From an uncultured Pelagibacteraceae bacterium (GTDB taxonomy: Bacteria > Pseudomonadota > Alphaproteobacteria > Pelagibacterales > Pelagibacteraceae), in NCBI GenBank assembly GCA_902619665.1, contig CACNFB010000001.1:109500-173499 (forward strand): DNA of 64,000 nt, read 5' to 3'. Positions 1 to 8,391 of this stretch are shown in pieces; the first letter of the stretch is position 1, and each line of letters opens with the position of its first letter. Made by a program: the position numbers and the translations under genes. The notes under the pieces were generated by a model. It did no database searches, had not been told where the DNA came from, and saw nothing but the letters and a program-made list of their open reading frames with translations.

Positions 1-57
1 AGATTGGAAATTTTTGCATTATTGATAATTTTTTTACCCTCTTTTTGGAGAAGATAA
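1..57 (+). CDS. trkH: C-terminal tail of a TrkH-like potassium uptake protein (partial)
   Basis: Frame 1 is open from the first base to a TAA at 55-57 and encodes RLEIFALLIIFLPSFWRR. TrkH/KtrB-family K+ transporter subunits characteristically end in a segment of the form GRLE-(hydrophobic)-PxFWR, and this tail matches that pattern. The following ampG start codon directly abuts the stop, so the two genes probably share a transcript. Only 18 residues are visible, so the identification rests on a single terminal motif. Confidence 0.55.
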   Translation, partial: RLEIFALLIIFLPSFWRR

Positions 58-1518
58 TTGAATAATAAATTTTTATTTTTTTTTACAGAAAAACCTTTAA
101 AAATGATAATGTTAGGTTTTTCATCAGGCTTACCTATACTTTTAGTTTTCTCAACTTTGTCAGTTTGGTTAACTGAGGCTGGAGTGGAAAGGAGCACAGT
201 AACACTTTTTAGTTGGGCAGGTTTTGCTTATGCTTTTAAATTTTTATGGTCTCCACTTGTCGACAAGGTAACTATTCCAGTTTTTTTAAATTTAGGTCAT
301 AGAAGAAGTTGGTTACTTTTAACTCAATTCTTAATTATATTTTCTTTAGTTTTAACTTCAGTAAACGATCCACAGAATAATATTATTATTACAGCTGTGT
401 GCATAACGCTTGTTGCATTTTTTAGTGCAACTCAAGATATAATTATCGATGCTTACAGAATTGAGTCTATAGATAAAAAACTACAGGGATCACTATCGTC
501 TATGTACATTGCTGGTTACAGAATCGGAATGTTGGTTGGGGGTGCTGGCAGCCTTTGGTTAGCTTCTTATTGGGGAAGCGAAAATTATGAACATGATGTT
601 TGGAAAAAGGTGTATTTATCCATGTCACTGCTTATGTTCATTGGTGTTATTGCTAATTTAATTTCTAAAGAACCAAAAAGAAAAAGAAATTTTACGAGAA
701 AAACTAATTTACATGTTAAATTTTTTTTGAGTATAATGATATCTCTATTAATTTTTATATATATTTACTCTTACTTAGATAATCCTTTTTCCGGACCTAT
801 GTTAAGTTTTTTTTACGCAATCTTAAAATTAATTTTTTGTTTTATCTGTAGTGGTTTGTTTCTTTTATTTTTAGTAAAACTAAAATTTCAAAGTAAATCA
901 ATAATAAAAGAAAGTTACTTTAATCCAATTAAAAATTTTGTAGTCAAATATGGGAAAGTTGCAGTAATAATTTTACTCTTAATTTCACTCTACAGAATGG
1001 CAGATGTTGTAATGGGTGTTATGGCTAATATTTTTTATTTAGAAAAGGGTTATAGTATTAACCAGATCGCTACTTATTCTAAATTTTTTGGTGTTTTCGC
1101 TACAATAGCTGGTGGATTATTAGGTGGGTATTTTGCAATGAAACATGGAACTATGATCACTTTATTTATTGGTGCTTTAATCGCTTCTCTAAGTAATTTA
1201 CTTTTTGCCTGGTTAGCAACGGCCGAAACCAACATTAAATTTTTAATTTCTGTTATCACGGCTGATAATATATCAAGTGGTTTTGCTGGAGCAGCTTTTG
1301 TTGTATACTTATCTGGTTTAACCTCTTTGAAATTTACAGCTACTCAATACGCACTATTTAGCTCTATAATGTTATTTTTACCAAAATTAATAGCAGGTTA
1401 TTCAGGTTCTTGGGTGGACGTAATTGGTTATCATAACTACTTTGTTGTGACTGCTTTATTAGGTTTGCCTGTGCTTTTTCTAATTGTTTATATTTCAAAG
1501 GTTGCGCCAATAAAATGA
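58..1518 (+). CDS. ampG: AmpG-type muropeptide permease (MFS)
   Basis: A 486-residue major facilitator protein with about 12 hydrophobic segments. Its first helix (MLGFSSGLPILLVFSTLSVW) and the following F-W-x-P-L-V-D-K element are typical of AmpG, the inner-membrane permease that imports anhydromuropeptides released during cell-wall turnover. Length fits the family. The start is TTG at 58, preceded by GGAGAAG at 47-53. The gene ends in a 4-base ATGA overlap with an NlpC/P60 peptidase, which supports a wall-recycling role over another MFS substrate. Substrate specificity itself cannot be read from the sequence. Confidence 0.82.
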   Translation: MNNKFLFFFTEKPLKMIMLGFSSGLPILLVFSTLSVWLTEAGVERSTVTLFSWAGFAYAFKFLWSPLVDKVTIPVFLNLGHRRSWLLLTQFLIIFSLVLTSVNDPQNNIIITAVCITLVAFFSATQDIIIDAYRIESIDKKLQGSLSSMYIAGYRIGMLVGGAGSLWLASYWGSENYEHDVWKKVYLSMSLLMFIGVIANLISKEPKRKRNFTRKTNLHVKFFLSIMISLLIFIYIYSYLDNPFSGPMLSFFYAILKLIFCFICSGLFLLFLVKLKFQSKSIIKESYFNPIKNFVVKYGKVAVIILLLISLYRMADVVMGVMANIFYLEKGYSINQIATYSKFFGVFATIAGGLLGGYFAMKHGTMITLFIGALIASLSNLLFAWLATAETNIKFLISVITADNISSGFAGAAFVVYLSGLTSLKFTATQYALFSSIMLFLPKLIAGYSGSWVDVIGYHNYFVVTALLGLPVLFLIVYISKVAPIK

Positions 1519-2228
1519 TTAATAATTACCCTGTGATAAATATTTATGAAAAAGGTTCATTTAAATCAAAAATATCATCACAACTTTTATATGGGGAAAA
1601 ATTTAAAATACTAAAGAAAAAAAAAGGGTGGCTTAAAATTAAAACATCATACGATAAATATATTGGATTTATAAAAACCAGAAGATTTATTAAAAATATT
1701 AAAATCACTCACAAAATTTCCTCTTTAAAAGCAAATTTATATTCAAAACCAAAAACAAATTCTAAAATTACGTCTAAACTATCATTTTGCTCACTTATTT
1801 GTGTAACTAATAAAGCAAATAATTTTTATAAGTTTGGAAAATATTGGGTAAAAAAAAATGATGTAATGCCTCTAAGTTATAAGAAAAATACTTTTAAAGA
1901 TATAAAGATGTTTCTAAATATACCTTATAAATGGGGAGGAAAAAGTTATAAAGGAATAGACTGTTCCGCTTTAGTTCAGCTTTTTTTTAAATTTAATAAT
2001 TTATATTGTCCAAGAGATACAAAAGATCAAATAAAATATTTTAAGAAAGTAAATAAAATTAAAAAAAATGCTATAATTTTTTGGAGAGGGCATGTTGCTG
2101 TTTGTTTATCAAAAAAAAATTTAATACATGCTTATGGTCCAAAAAAAAAAGTATTGATCATGGATATAAATAAAACCTTAAAATTAATAGAAAAAACAGC
2201 TAAGTTAAAAGTTATAGGAATAAGATAA
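1515..2228 (+). CDS. NlpC/P60 cysteine peptidase with N-terminal SH3-like domains (YkfC-like)
   Basis: 237 residues. The first ~120 look like two bacterial SH3 (SH3b) modules, and residues ~125-237 form an NlpC/P60 domain with catalytic Cys150 in GIDCSALVQ, His193 in RGHVAVC and His205 in LIHAYG. There is no signal peptide, so it is probably cytoplasmic. This architecture matches gamma-D-glutamyl-L-diamino-acid endopeptidases such as YkfC, which trim imported murein peptides. The ATGA overlap with ampG suggests import and peptide cleavage are translationally coupled. The SH3b modules are very lysine-rich, as expected for this AT-rich genome. The family is secure; substrate is inferred from context. 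Confidence 0.8.
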   Translation: MINNYPVINIYEKGSFKSKISSQLLYGEKFKILKKKKGWLKIKTSYDKYIGFIKTRRFIKNIKITHKISSLKANLYSKPKTNSKITSKLSFCSLICVTNKANNFYKFGKYWVKKNDVMPLSYKKNTFKDIKMFLNIPYKWGGKSYKGIDCSALVQLFFKFNNLYCPRDTKDQIKYFKKVNKIKKNAIIFWRGHVAVCLSKKNLIHAYGPKKKVLIMDINKTLKLIEKTAKLKVIGIR

Positions 2229-3749
2229 ATGGATAAATCAGTTTCAGATTTACAAAAAAAATTTGAGGAACTTAAAAAGAAGTATTTTGATAATAAGAAC
2301 GATGAAGTAATTGAGGAATGTAATAATATTTTAAAAAAAAACAAGATTGATGTTTTTTATAATCTTCTTTGTCTGGCTTATAATAATAAAGGGAATTTCT
2401 TAAAAGCAATTGATATTATGAATGAGGCTTTAAAACAAAACCCAAATAATGTAGATTTTTTAAACAACCTGGGAATGAGTTATGCGAATATTTATAAATA
2501 TAAAAAAGCAGAAGAACTTTACAAAAGGGGTTTAAGCATTGATAAAAATAATAACCAAATATTGAACAATTTAGCTAATTTAAAAAAAGAGTTAGATAAA
2601 ACTGATGAAGCTATTGATATATATAATAAAATATTGTCTAAACAACCAAATGCAATAGCTGCAATTTATAATCTTGCAAACTTATACAATACAATGGGTG
2701 AGTTTGAAAAATCTAAAAAATTGTTTTTTGATATTTTAAAACTAAGATCAGATTTGACAGATGCTGATAGAATGATTTCTCAAATGACTAAATATGATAA
2801 TAAGAATCCACATTTTATAAGTATGAAAAACAAATTATCAGACATGAAGCTTACTGATAAGTCTTTAGTGTATTTGCATTTCGCACTTGGTAAAGCATAT
2901 GATGATCAAAAAAAATACGACAAATCTTTTGAAAATTATAAGAAAGCTAATGACATATCAAAAAAACTTAGTAAATATAATTTTGAGATTGATAGAAAAA
3001 AATTTATTAAAATCAAAGATAAATATAACTCATTAGGAAATATACAACTAAATAAAAATTCTAGAAATTTCCTATTTATCATAGGTATGCCAAGATCTGG
3101 TACCTCTTTAACAGAACAAATTATTTCATCTCACGAAGATGTATTTGGAGGTGGGGAATTACCATATATAGGTAGAATCTACAAAAATTATTTTGAGTTT
3201 AATGAAGTCATAAAAACAAAAGACTTATTAAAAAGTGAGAAAGATTATATTGAATTTATATCTAATATAGATGACACAGATAAAGTTTTTACTGATAAAG
3301 CCCCATTAAATTTTTTTTACATAGGTTATATTTTAAAATTTTTACCTAATTCTAAATTTATAAATATCCTAAGAAACCCAGTTGATAATTGTTGGTCATT
3401 GTACAAAAATCATTTCTTATCAAAAATTAATTTTGCTAATGATTTAAATGATTTGGTAGATTATTATAAGTGCTATCAAGACTTAATGAGCCACTGGAGA
3501 AAATTATTTCCAAATCATATTTATGATCTTCATTACGAAAATTTAGTTAACAATACAAAAGTTGAAGTAGAAAAATTATTAAAATTCTGTTCATTAAAAT
3601 GGGATGACAAATGTCTAAATCACCAAAAAAATAAAAGGGTTATCAAAACTATAAGCTTTAACCAAGCTAGAAAACCTATATATAAAACATCTTTAAAGTC
3701 TTTTAAAGGTTATGAAAGCCACCTAAGTGTTCTTGAAAAACTAAATTAA
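2229..3749 (+). CDS. TPR-repeat sulfotransferase family protein
   Basis: 506 residues. Residues ~5-200 contain tandem tetratricopeptide repeats (for example NNLGMSYANIYKYKKAEELY and NLANLYNTMGEFEKSKKLF). Residues ~280-480 form a sulfotransferase domain whose 5'-phosphosulfate loop is GMPRSGTS near residue 285; ILRNPVDNCWSLYKNHF matches the 3'-phosphate-binding region. TPR-sulfotransferases of this type usually use PAPS to sulfate a carbohydrate or protein, but the acceptor is unknown. It starts directly after the NlpC/P60 stop and overlaps the convergent tyrA by 4 bases. No signal peptide is visible, so it probably acts in the cytoplasm. Confidence 0.8.
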   Translation: MDKSVSDLQKKFEELKKKYFDNKNDEVIEECNNILKKNKIDVFYNLLCLAYNNKGNFLKAIDIMNEALKQNPNNVDFLNNLGMSYANIYKYKKAEELYKRGLSIDKNNNQILNNLANLKKELDKTDEAIDIYNKILSKQPNAIAAIYNLANLYNTMGEFEKSKKLFFDILKLRSDLTDADRMISQMTKYDNKNPHFISMKNKLSDMKLTDKSLVYLHFALGKAYDDQKKYDKSFENYKKANDISKKLSKYNFEIDRKKFIKIKDKYNSLGNIQLNKNSRNFLFIIGMPRSGTSLTEQIISSHEDVFGGGELPYIGRIYKNYFEFNEVIKTKDLLKSEKDYIEFISNIDDTDKVFTDKAPLNFFYIGYILKFLPNSKFINILRNPVDNCWSLYKNHFLSKINFANDLNDLVDYYKCYQDLMSHWRKLFPNHIYDLHYENLVNNTKVEVEKLLKFCSLKWDDKCLNHQKNKRVIKTISFNQARKPIYKTSLKSFKGYESHLSVLEKLN

Positions 3750-4651
3750 AAAATATCTCTTCCAAAGTTTGGTTTAGATATGTCTTGTTTTAAATCTATT
3801 ATTTGTCTTCTAACTTTTTTAGTATCTTTTAAAATTTTAAGTATGTTTTTATTGTTTTCTTTTTTAATAAGTTTTTTGAGATTATTTAAGTTTTTAATAA
3901 AAATGTTTATAGAGTTCATTATATTATCTTTATTATTGAAGAATATATCCCTCCACATGATTTCATTTGATGCAGCAGTGCGTGAAAAATCTCTTAAACC
4001 ACCAGCGCTATACTTGATAATATTTTTTTTATTTTTTCTTTGAAAATCGGTTGCAGTTTTAACAAGATTGTAAGCAATTAAATGGGGCAAGTGACTTGTT
4101 ACTGAAAATATCTTGTCGTGTTCGACAGCATTCATAAAAATTATTTTTGAACCAAGTTTCTTCCAAAATATTTCTATTTTTTTAAGGTTTTTTTTAGGTT
4201 TATCATTACCTTTCAAAATTATACACCACTTGTCTTTAAACAAATTTTTATCACCAAACTCTGGTCCACTTACTTCTGACCCAGCAATTGGATGGCTTGG
4301 AATAAATATTTTTTTTATTTTTTTATTTTTTTTAATTAAATTTTCAATATTCCGTTTGGTTGAGCCTGTATCGGTTATTAAATTTTTTGACGAAATGTAT
4401 ATTAGCAACTTTTTAAGCAAATTATTATATTGACTCATATGTGTTGAGAGCACAATCAAATCCATATTGGAAACTTTGCGGTCTATCTTATTAAGAAATT
4501 TAATTTTCTTATCGATTTTTTTTATTAAAGAGATGTTTTTTTTTGATTTTTCAAATACATAAATATTTTTTGAGATTTTTTTGCTTAATGAACCTCTTAG
4601 GATAGATGAACCTATCAGCCCACAACCAATAATTAATATATTGCTAAACAT
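3746..4651 (-). CDS. tyrA: Prephenate/arogenate dehydrogenase
   Basis: 301 residues. The N-terminus carries a Rossmann NAD(P) motif (GCGLIGSS, residues 9-16). DTGSTKR (94-100) and SHPIAGSE (119-126) are conserved in TyrA/TyrC-type dehydrogenases, and SVTSHLPHLIAYNL is the helix-bundle dimer region. The enzyme oxidatively decarboxylates prephenate or arogenate toward tyrosine. It begins 1 base after hisC ends, so both are probably co-transcribed; HisC-type enzymes also transaminate aromatic oxo acids, which fits the pairing. No ACT domain is present. Which of the two substrates is preferred cannot be told from the sequence. Confidence 0.9.
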   Translation of the reverse strand: MFSNILIIGCGLIGSSILRGSLSKKISKNIYVFEKSKKNISLIKKIDKKIKFLNKIDRKVSNMDLIVLSTHMSQYNNLLKKLLIYISSKNLITDTGSTKRNIENLIKKNKKIKKIFIPSHPIAGSEVSGPEFGDKNLFKDKWCIILKGNDKPKKNLKKIEIFWKKLGSKIIFMNAVEHDKIFSVTSHLPHLIAYNLVKTATDFQRKNKKNIIKYSAGGLRDFSRTAASNEIMWRDIFFNNKDNIMNSINIFIKNLNNLKKLIKKENNKNILKILKDTKKVRRQIIDLKQDISKPNFGRDIF

Positions 4652-4652
4652 T

Positions 4653-5726
4653 TTAGAATATTGATTTTACTGTTTTTAGAAAAAAATTATTTTCTTTAGA
4701 ATTTCCTATTGTTACTCTTAATTTATTTTTCATACCGTATACTTCAAGGCTTCTAACAATAATACCTTTTTCTTCAAGTTTTTTTTTGAATTTTTGGGCT
4801 GAAATTTTACACTTATCAAAATTTAATAACAAAAAGTTCGCAGAAACTTTATTTGTATTTATATTATTTTTTTCTAAGTTGCGTTTAAGTTTTTCTGCCC
4901 ATTTTTTATTATGTTTAATTGATTTTGATATAAATATTTTATCTTTAAGTGACTCTATAGCCGATAACTCCCCTATTTTTGTAATATTAAATGGTGGTTT
5001 AATTTTCATCAAAGCTTTTACTATTTCTTTCGATCCATACCCCCATCCAACTCTTAAGGAGGCTAGTCCATAAATTTTAGAAAAAGTTCTTAAAATAAAA
5101 ACGTTATTTTTGTTTTTAAATAAGTTTAGTCCAGACTTATAATCTTTATTTAACATATATTCTTCATAAGCGTCATCAACAACTAATAGAATATTTGATC
5201 TGAGCCTTTTCCTTAAATTTTTTAATTCTAATGCAGACAAATAGGTTGCTGTTGGATTATTAGGATTTGCTAAAAAAACAATTTTAGTTTTTCGAGTTAC
5301 TTTTTTTAATATATTGTCTACTGATACTTTAAAATTTTCTTCATCGGCATAAACAACTTTAGCACCAATTATACCCGAATAAATTCTATACATTAAAAAA
5401 CTATATTTTGGCACAATTACTTCATCTGATTTTGTTAAAAACAATTGACAAATCATTTGAATTATTTCATCTGAACCTGAGCCACAAATTATCTGGTCGA
5501 AATTACATCTAAATTTTTTTGAAATTTCCTTACGTAAACTTTTAGATTTAGAGTCAGGATACTTAGATAATAAATTAATTTTCGATATTTTTTTTTTTAC
5601 TCTCGGTGAGAAACCTAATGCAGATTCATTTGCTGATAATTTAATTACCTTTTTTTTGTTTAAAAGCAATGATCTCCCAGGTTTGTAACTTTTAACTCCA
5701 ATTTTCCTAAATATTACTTTTTGCAT
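4653..5726 (-). CDS. hisC: Histidinol-phosphate (and probably aromatic) aminotransferase
   Basis: PLP-dependent fold-type I aminotransferase, 357 residues from the ATG at 5726. Visible motifs are KLSANESALG (substrate end), ANPNNPT (153-159), DDAYEEY (184-190), the PLP lysine Lys217 in TFSKIYGLA, and RVGWG. It converts imidazole-acetol phosphate and glutamate to histidinol phosphate; its position directly before tyrA suggests a shared role in Tyr/Phe synthesis. A TTG start at 5774 would add 16 hydrophobic residues. I reject it because family members begin near the KVxRKIGVKSYKPG segment and the extension would run into the divergent metX promoter. Confidence 0.87.
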   Translation of the reverse strand: MQKVIFRKIGVKSYKPGRSLLLNKKKVIKLSANESALGFSPRVKKKISKINLLSKYPDSKSKSLRKEISKKFRCNFDQIICGSGSDEIIQMICQLFLTKSDEVIVPKYSFLMYRIYSGIIGAKVVYADEENFKVSVDNILKKVTRKTKIVFLANPNNPTATYLSALELKNLRKRLRSNILLVVDDAYEEYMLNKDYKSGLNLFKNKNNVFILRTFSKIYGLASLRVGWGYGSKEIVKALMKIKPPFNITKIGELSAIESLKDKIFISKSIKHNKKWAEKLKRNLEKNNINTNKVSANFLLLNFDKCKISAQKFKKKLEEKGIIVRSLEVYGMKNKLRVTIGNSKENNFFLKTVKSIF

Positions 5727-5787
5727 AATGATATATATAAATAATAATAAAATAATTGAAATAAAATTAAACAACGATCAGTTGTAA

Positions 5788-5814
5788 TTGACATAATTGA
5801 TAACTTACTATAGA
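5788..5814 (+). promoter_or_regulatory. Putative sigma70 promoter for metX
   Basis: An exact TTGACA (5788-5793) is followed after 15 bases by TATAGA (5809-5814); TAGAAG at 5811-5816 gives a 17-base spacer. Either places the transcription start near 5820, just before the riboswitch aptamer, which is the expected geometry. Confidence 0.6.
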
Positions 5815-5817
5815 AGA

Positions 5818-5872
5818 TCTCTGCGCTGATTTAACTGAATTGCGAGCGCTTTAAAAAAACCGCTAAATAAGT
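5818..5872 (+). promoter_or_regulatory. SAM-II riboswitch in the metX leader
   Basis: The sequence contains the SAM-II core: stem strand GCGCT (5823-5827) followed by GATTTAAC, then TTGCG, and the complementary strand AGCGC (5845-5849), then an A-rich linker and CGCTAAA (5861-5867). The P1 pairing GCGCT/AGCGC is perfect, and GCG (5842-5844) can pair with CGC (5861-5863) to give a pseudoknot. The order and spacing closely follow the marine metagenomic SAM-II aptamer whose crystal structure was solved. SAM-II elements are known to repress methionine genes when S-adenosylmethionine is plentiful. A T7 run (5872-5878) follows, so either transcription or translation could be controlled. Confidence 0.88.
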
Positions 5873-5901
5873 TTTTTTCCTCACAATTCACATCAGATAA
5901 T

Positions 5902-7017
5902 ATGAACGAATTTAATGATATAAAAAAAATAATTATTAAAAAACCACTAAAATTAGATTGTGGGGTTACTATTGTAGATTATCCTGTTGCTTATGAAACT
6001 TATGGAAAGCTAAATCAAGATAAAGATAATGCTATAATGGTGTTTCACGCACTCACTGGAGATCAGTTTGCGTCAGGAAAGAATCCAATAACTAACAAAG
6101 ATGGTTGGTGGTCATACGTGATTGGTCCAAATAAAGCACTTGATACAAATAAATATTTTATAATATGTGCAAATGTTATTGGTGGCTGTATGGGGTCATA
6201 TGGTCCTAGCTCCATTGATAAAAAAACTGGAAAAAAAATTGGTATTAATTTTCCAGTTATAACTATAAACGATATGGTTAATGCGCAATTTAATTTACTT
6301 GATCATTTTAATATAAATAAATTATTTTGTGTCACTGGTGGATCTATGGGTGGAATGCAAGTTTTACAGTTCATTGCTAATTACCCTGATAAGTCAAAAA
6401 TAGCTATCCCTATAGCGTGCTCTGCTAGTCACTCAGCCCAAAATATTGCTTTTAATGAGTTGGGAAGGCAAGCAATAATGGCAGATGAAAACTGGAAAAA
6501 TGGTAATTATGATTTAGAAAATAAATCTCCTGCTAAGGGATTGTCTGTTGCAAGAATGGCAGCCCACATAACATATTTATCAAAAAAAGGACTTCAGGAA
6601 AAATTTGGTAGAAAGCTTCAAGAGCGAGACAAAATCAAATTTGGTTTTGATGCTGATTTTCAAATTGAGAGTTATCTTAGATACCAGGGATCAATATTTG
6701 TTGATCGGTTCGATGCAAATAGCTATCTTTATATAACAAGAGCTATGGATTATTTTGATCTTAGCAAAAATTCTAATGGCGATCTTTCAAAAGTATTTAA
6801 AAATACAAAAACGAAATTTTTTATCATTTCATTTACCTCTGACTGGCTGTATCCAACAGCTGAAAATAGAGAAATAGTAATTGCCTTAAATGCGATAAAT
6901 GCAGATGTAGGATTTTTAGAGGTAAAATCTGACAAAGGTCACGACTCTTTTTTATTAGATGTTCCTGATTTTTTAAATGCATTAAAGAATTTTGTTGATA
7001 ACTCATATAAAAAATAA
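5902..7017 (+). CDS. metX: Homoserine O-acetyltransferase
   Basis: 371-residue alpha/beta-hydrolase-fold acyltransferase. The catalytic triad is visible as Ser148 in GGSMGGMQ, Asp314 in FTSDWLYP and His347 in KGHDSF. It activates homoserine with an acyl group from acyl-CoA so that sulfide or methanethiol can be added in methionine synthesis. Acetyl rather than succinyl transfer is the usual activity of this family but not proven here. The gene lies behind a promoter and SAM-II riboswitch and is followed 2 bases later by metW, the common alphaproteobacterial metX-metW arrangement. Confidence 0.94.
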   Translation: MNEFNDIKKIIIKKPLKLDCGVTIVDYPVAYETYGKLNQDKDNAIMVFHALTGDQFASGKNPITNKDGWWSYVIGPNKALDTNKYFIICANVIGGCMGSYGPSSIDKKTGKKIGINFPVITINDMVNAQFNLLDHFNINKLFCVTGGSMGGMQVLQFIANYPDKSKIAIPIACSASHSAQNIAFNELGRQAIMADENWKNGNYDLENKSPAKGLSVARMAAHITYLSKKGLQEKFGRKLQERDKIKFGFDADFQIESYLRYQGSIFVDRFDANSYLYITRAMDYFDLSKNSNGDLSKVFKNTKTKFFIISFTSDWLYPTAENREIVIALNAINADVGFLEVKSDKGHDSFLLDVPDFLNALKNFVDNSYKK

Positions 7018-7019
7018 TT

Positions 7020-7616
7020 ATGAAAGAAGAATTTAAAATCATTGCAAACTCTATTCAAAGAGAAAAATCAATTTTAGATGTTGGTTGCGGAGATGGCGAA
7101 CTGATGAAATTTATTTACGAAAATATATCCAAAAAAATTAGAGGCCTAGAAATATCTAAAGATAATGTACAAAAATGTATTCAAAAGGGGCTTACCGTAA
7201 TTGAAGGTAATGCTGAGTTGGATTTACAACAATTTCCTAGTAATAGTTTTGATTACGTTATTTTAAGCCAAACCTTACAAGCTTTTTTAAATCCCGAAAA
7301 AGTAATAAGTGATTTATTAAGAATAGGAAAGACATCAATTGTAACAATACCAAATTTTGGTTTTTGGAAAGTGAGATTTAACTTGTTATTTAAAGGCACA
7401 ATGCCTGTTACTAAGACGCTACCAAATGAGTGGTATAATACACCCAATCTACACATGTGCTCAATTAAGGACTTCGTAAACTTTTGTAATGATAGAAAAA
7501 TAAATTTATTTAAATCTTTAGCTCTTACAAATAATAAAGTATCTTCAATTAATAAGGTTAATTTAAATTTTAAAAATTTAACTTCTGAACTTGGTATTTT
7601 TTTAATAGAAAAATGA
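7020..7616 (+). CDS. metW: MetW-family SAM-dependent methyltransferase-like protein
   Basis: 198 residues with the class I methyltransferase motif ILDVGCGDGELM (19-30) and MetW-specific features such as SQTLQAF and PNFGFWKVR. MetW accompanies MetX in many Proteobacteria and is needed for, or stimulates, homoserine acylation. It starts 2 bases after metX and overlaps gloB by 4 bases, so it should be under the same SAM-II control. A true methyl acceptor is not known. Confidence 0.9.
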   Translation: MKEEFKIIANSIQREKSILDVGCGDGELMKFIYENISKKIRGLEISKDNVQKCIQKGLTVIEGNAELDLQQFPSNSFDYVILSQTLQAFLNPEKVISDLLRIGKTSIVTIPNFGFWKVRFNLLFKGTMPVTKTLPNEWYNTPNLHMCSIKDFVNFCNDRKINLFKSLALTNNKVSSINKVNLNFKNLTSELGIFLIEK

Positions 7617-8329
7617 TAAAAGTTGAAATTATAAAATGTTTAAAAGATAATTTTTCATATATAGTGCATAATAATAATGAGGCACTAGTTATAGACCCAA
7701 GCGAATCTGGTCCACTTATTAAATCATTAGAAAAATTAAATCTAAAATTAAAATATATCTTAAACACACACCATCACTTTGATCATATAGACGGAAATTT
7801 AATATTAAAAGAAAAGTACAACTGTAAAATAATTGGTTTTATAGATGATAAAAAAAGAATACCAGGCATAGATATTTGTCTCAAAAATGAGGAGATATTT
7901 AAAGAAGGTGATTTTCAATTTAAAACTTATCATACTCCAGGTCATACCTCGGGTCATATTTGCTATCATTTTTTCAATGAGAAAATATTATTTACAGGAG
8001 ATACTTTGTTTTCATTAAGCTGTGGAAGGTTATTTGAAGGAACTTATGAAGATATGTTCAGATCATTATCATTAATTAAAACTTTTGATAAAGAAACTTT
8101 AATATATTGTGGGCATGAATATACGTTAAGTAATGCAAAATTCTGTATTGAGCATGATCCAGATAATAAAAATCTTAAAAAAAAAATAGACTTAATTAAT
8201 AAAAATTTAAAGGCAGGGATACCAACAATTCCATCTATTTTAAAAGAAGAACTAGAATGCAACATATTTTTAAAAGCAGAAAATATTGAAACCTTCTCAA
8301 AACTCAGGGATTTAAAGGATAATTTTTAG
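7613..8329 (+). CDS. gloB: Hydroxyacylglutathione hydrolase (glyoxalase II)
   Basis: 238-residue metallo-beta-lactamase-fold hydrolase. Metal ligands are visible in THHHFDH (His53, His55, Asp57, His58), HTPGHTSGH, FTGDTLF and CGHEYT, and the C-terminal substrate domain is present. It hydrolyses S-D-lactoylglutathione to D-lactate and glutathione during methylglyoxal detoxification. The ATGA overlap with metW makes it the third gene of the metX transcript. A divergent thiolesterase specificity is possible but the length and motifs fit GloB. Confidence 0.88.
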   Translation: MIKVEIIKCLKDNFSYIVHNNNEALVIDPSESGPLIKSLEKLNLKLKYILNTHHHFDHIDGNLILKEKYNCKIIGFIDDKKRIPGIDICLKNEEIFKEGDFQFKTYHTPGHTSGHICYHFFNEKILFTGDTLFSLSCGRLFEGTYEDMFRSLSLIKTFDKETLIYCGHEYTLSNAKFCIEHDPDNKNLKKKIDLINKNLKAGIPTIPSILKEELECNIFLKAENIETFSKLRDLKDNF

Positions 8330-8339
8330 CTTATTAATC

Positions 8340-8367
8340 TTGACTATAAAAAAGCTAATTATATATT
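8340..8367 (+). promoter_or_regulatory. Putative promoter for the rplU-rpmA-obgE run
   Basis: TTGACT (8340-8345), a 16-base spacer and TATATT (8362-8367) lie 24 bases before the rplU ATG; TAAGGAAA just before the start is its ribosome-binding site. Transcription would begin about 17 bases upstream of the coding region. Confidence 0.5.
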
Positions 8368-8391
8368 GCATTTAATTTTTTAAGGAAAAAA

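Noticed and set aside
5727..5774. N-terminal extension of HisC from a TTG at 5774
   Set aside because: It adds a hydrophobic stretch not found in HisC and runs toward the divergent metX promoter; the ATG at 5726 fits the family start.
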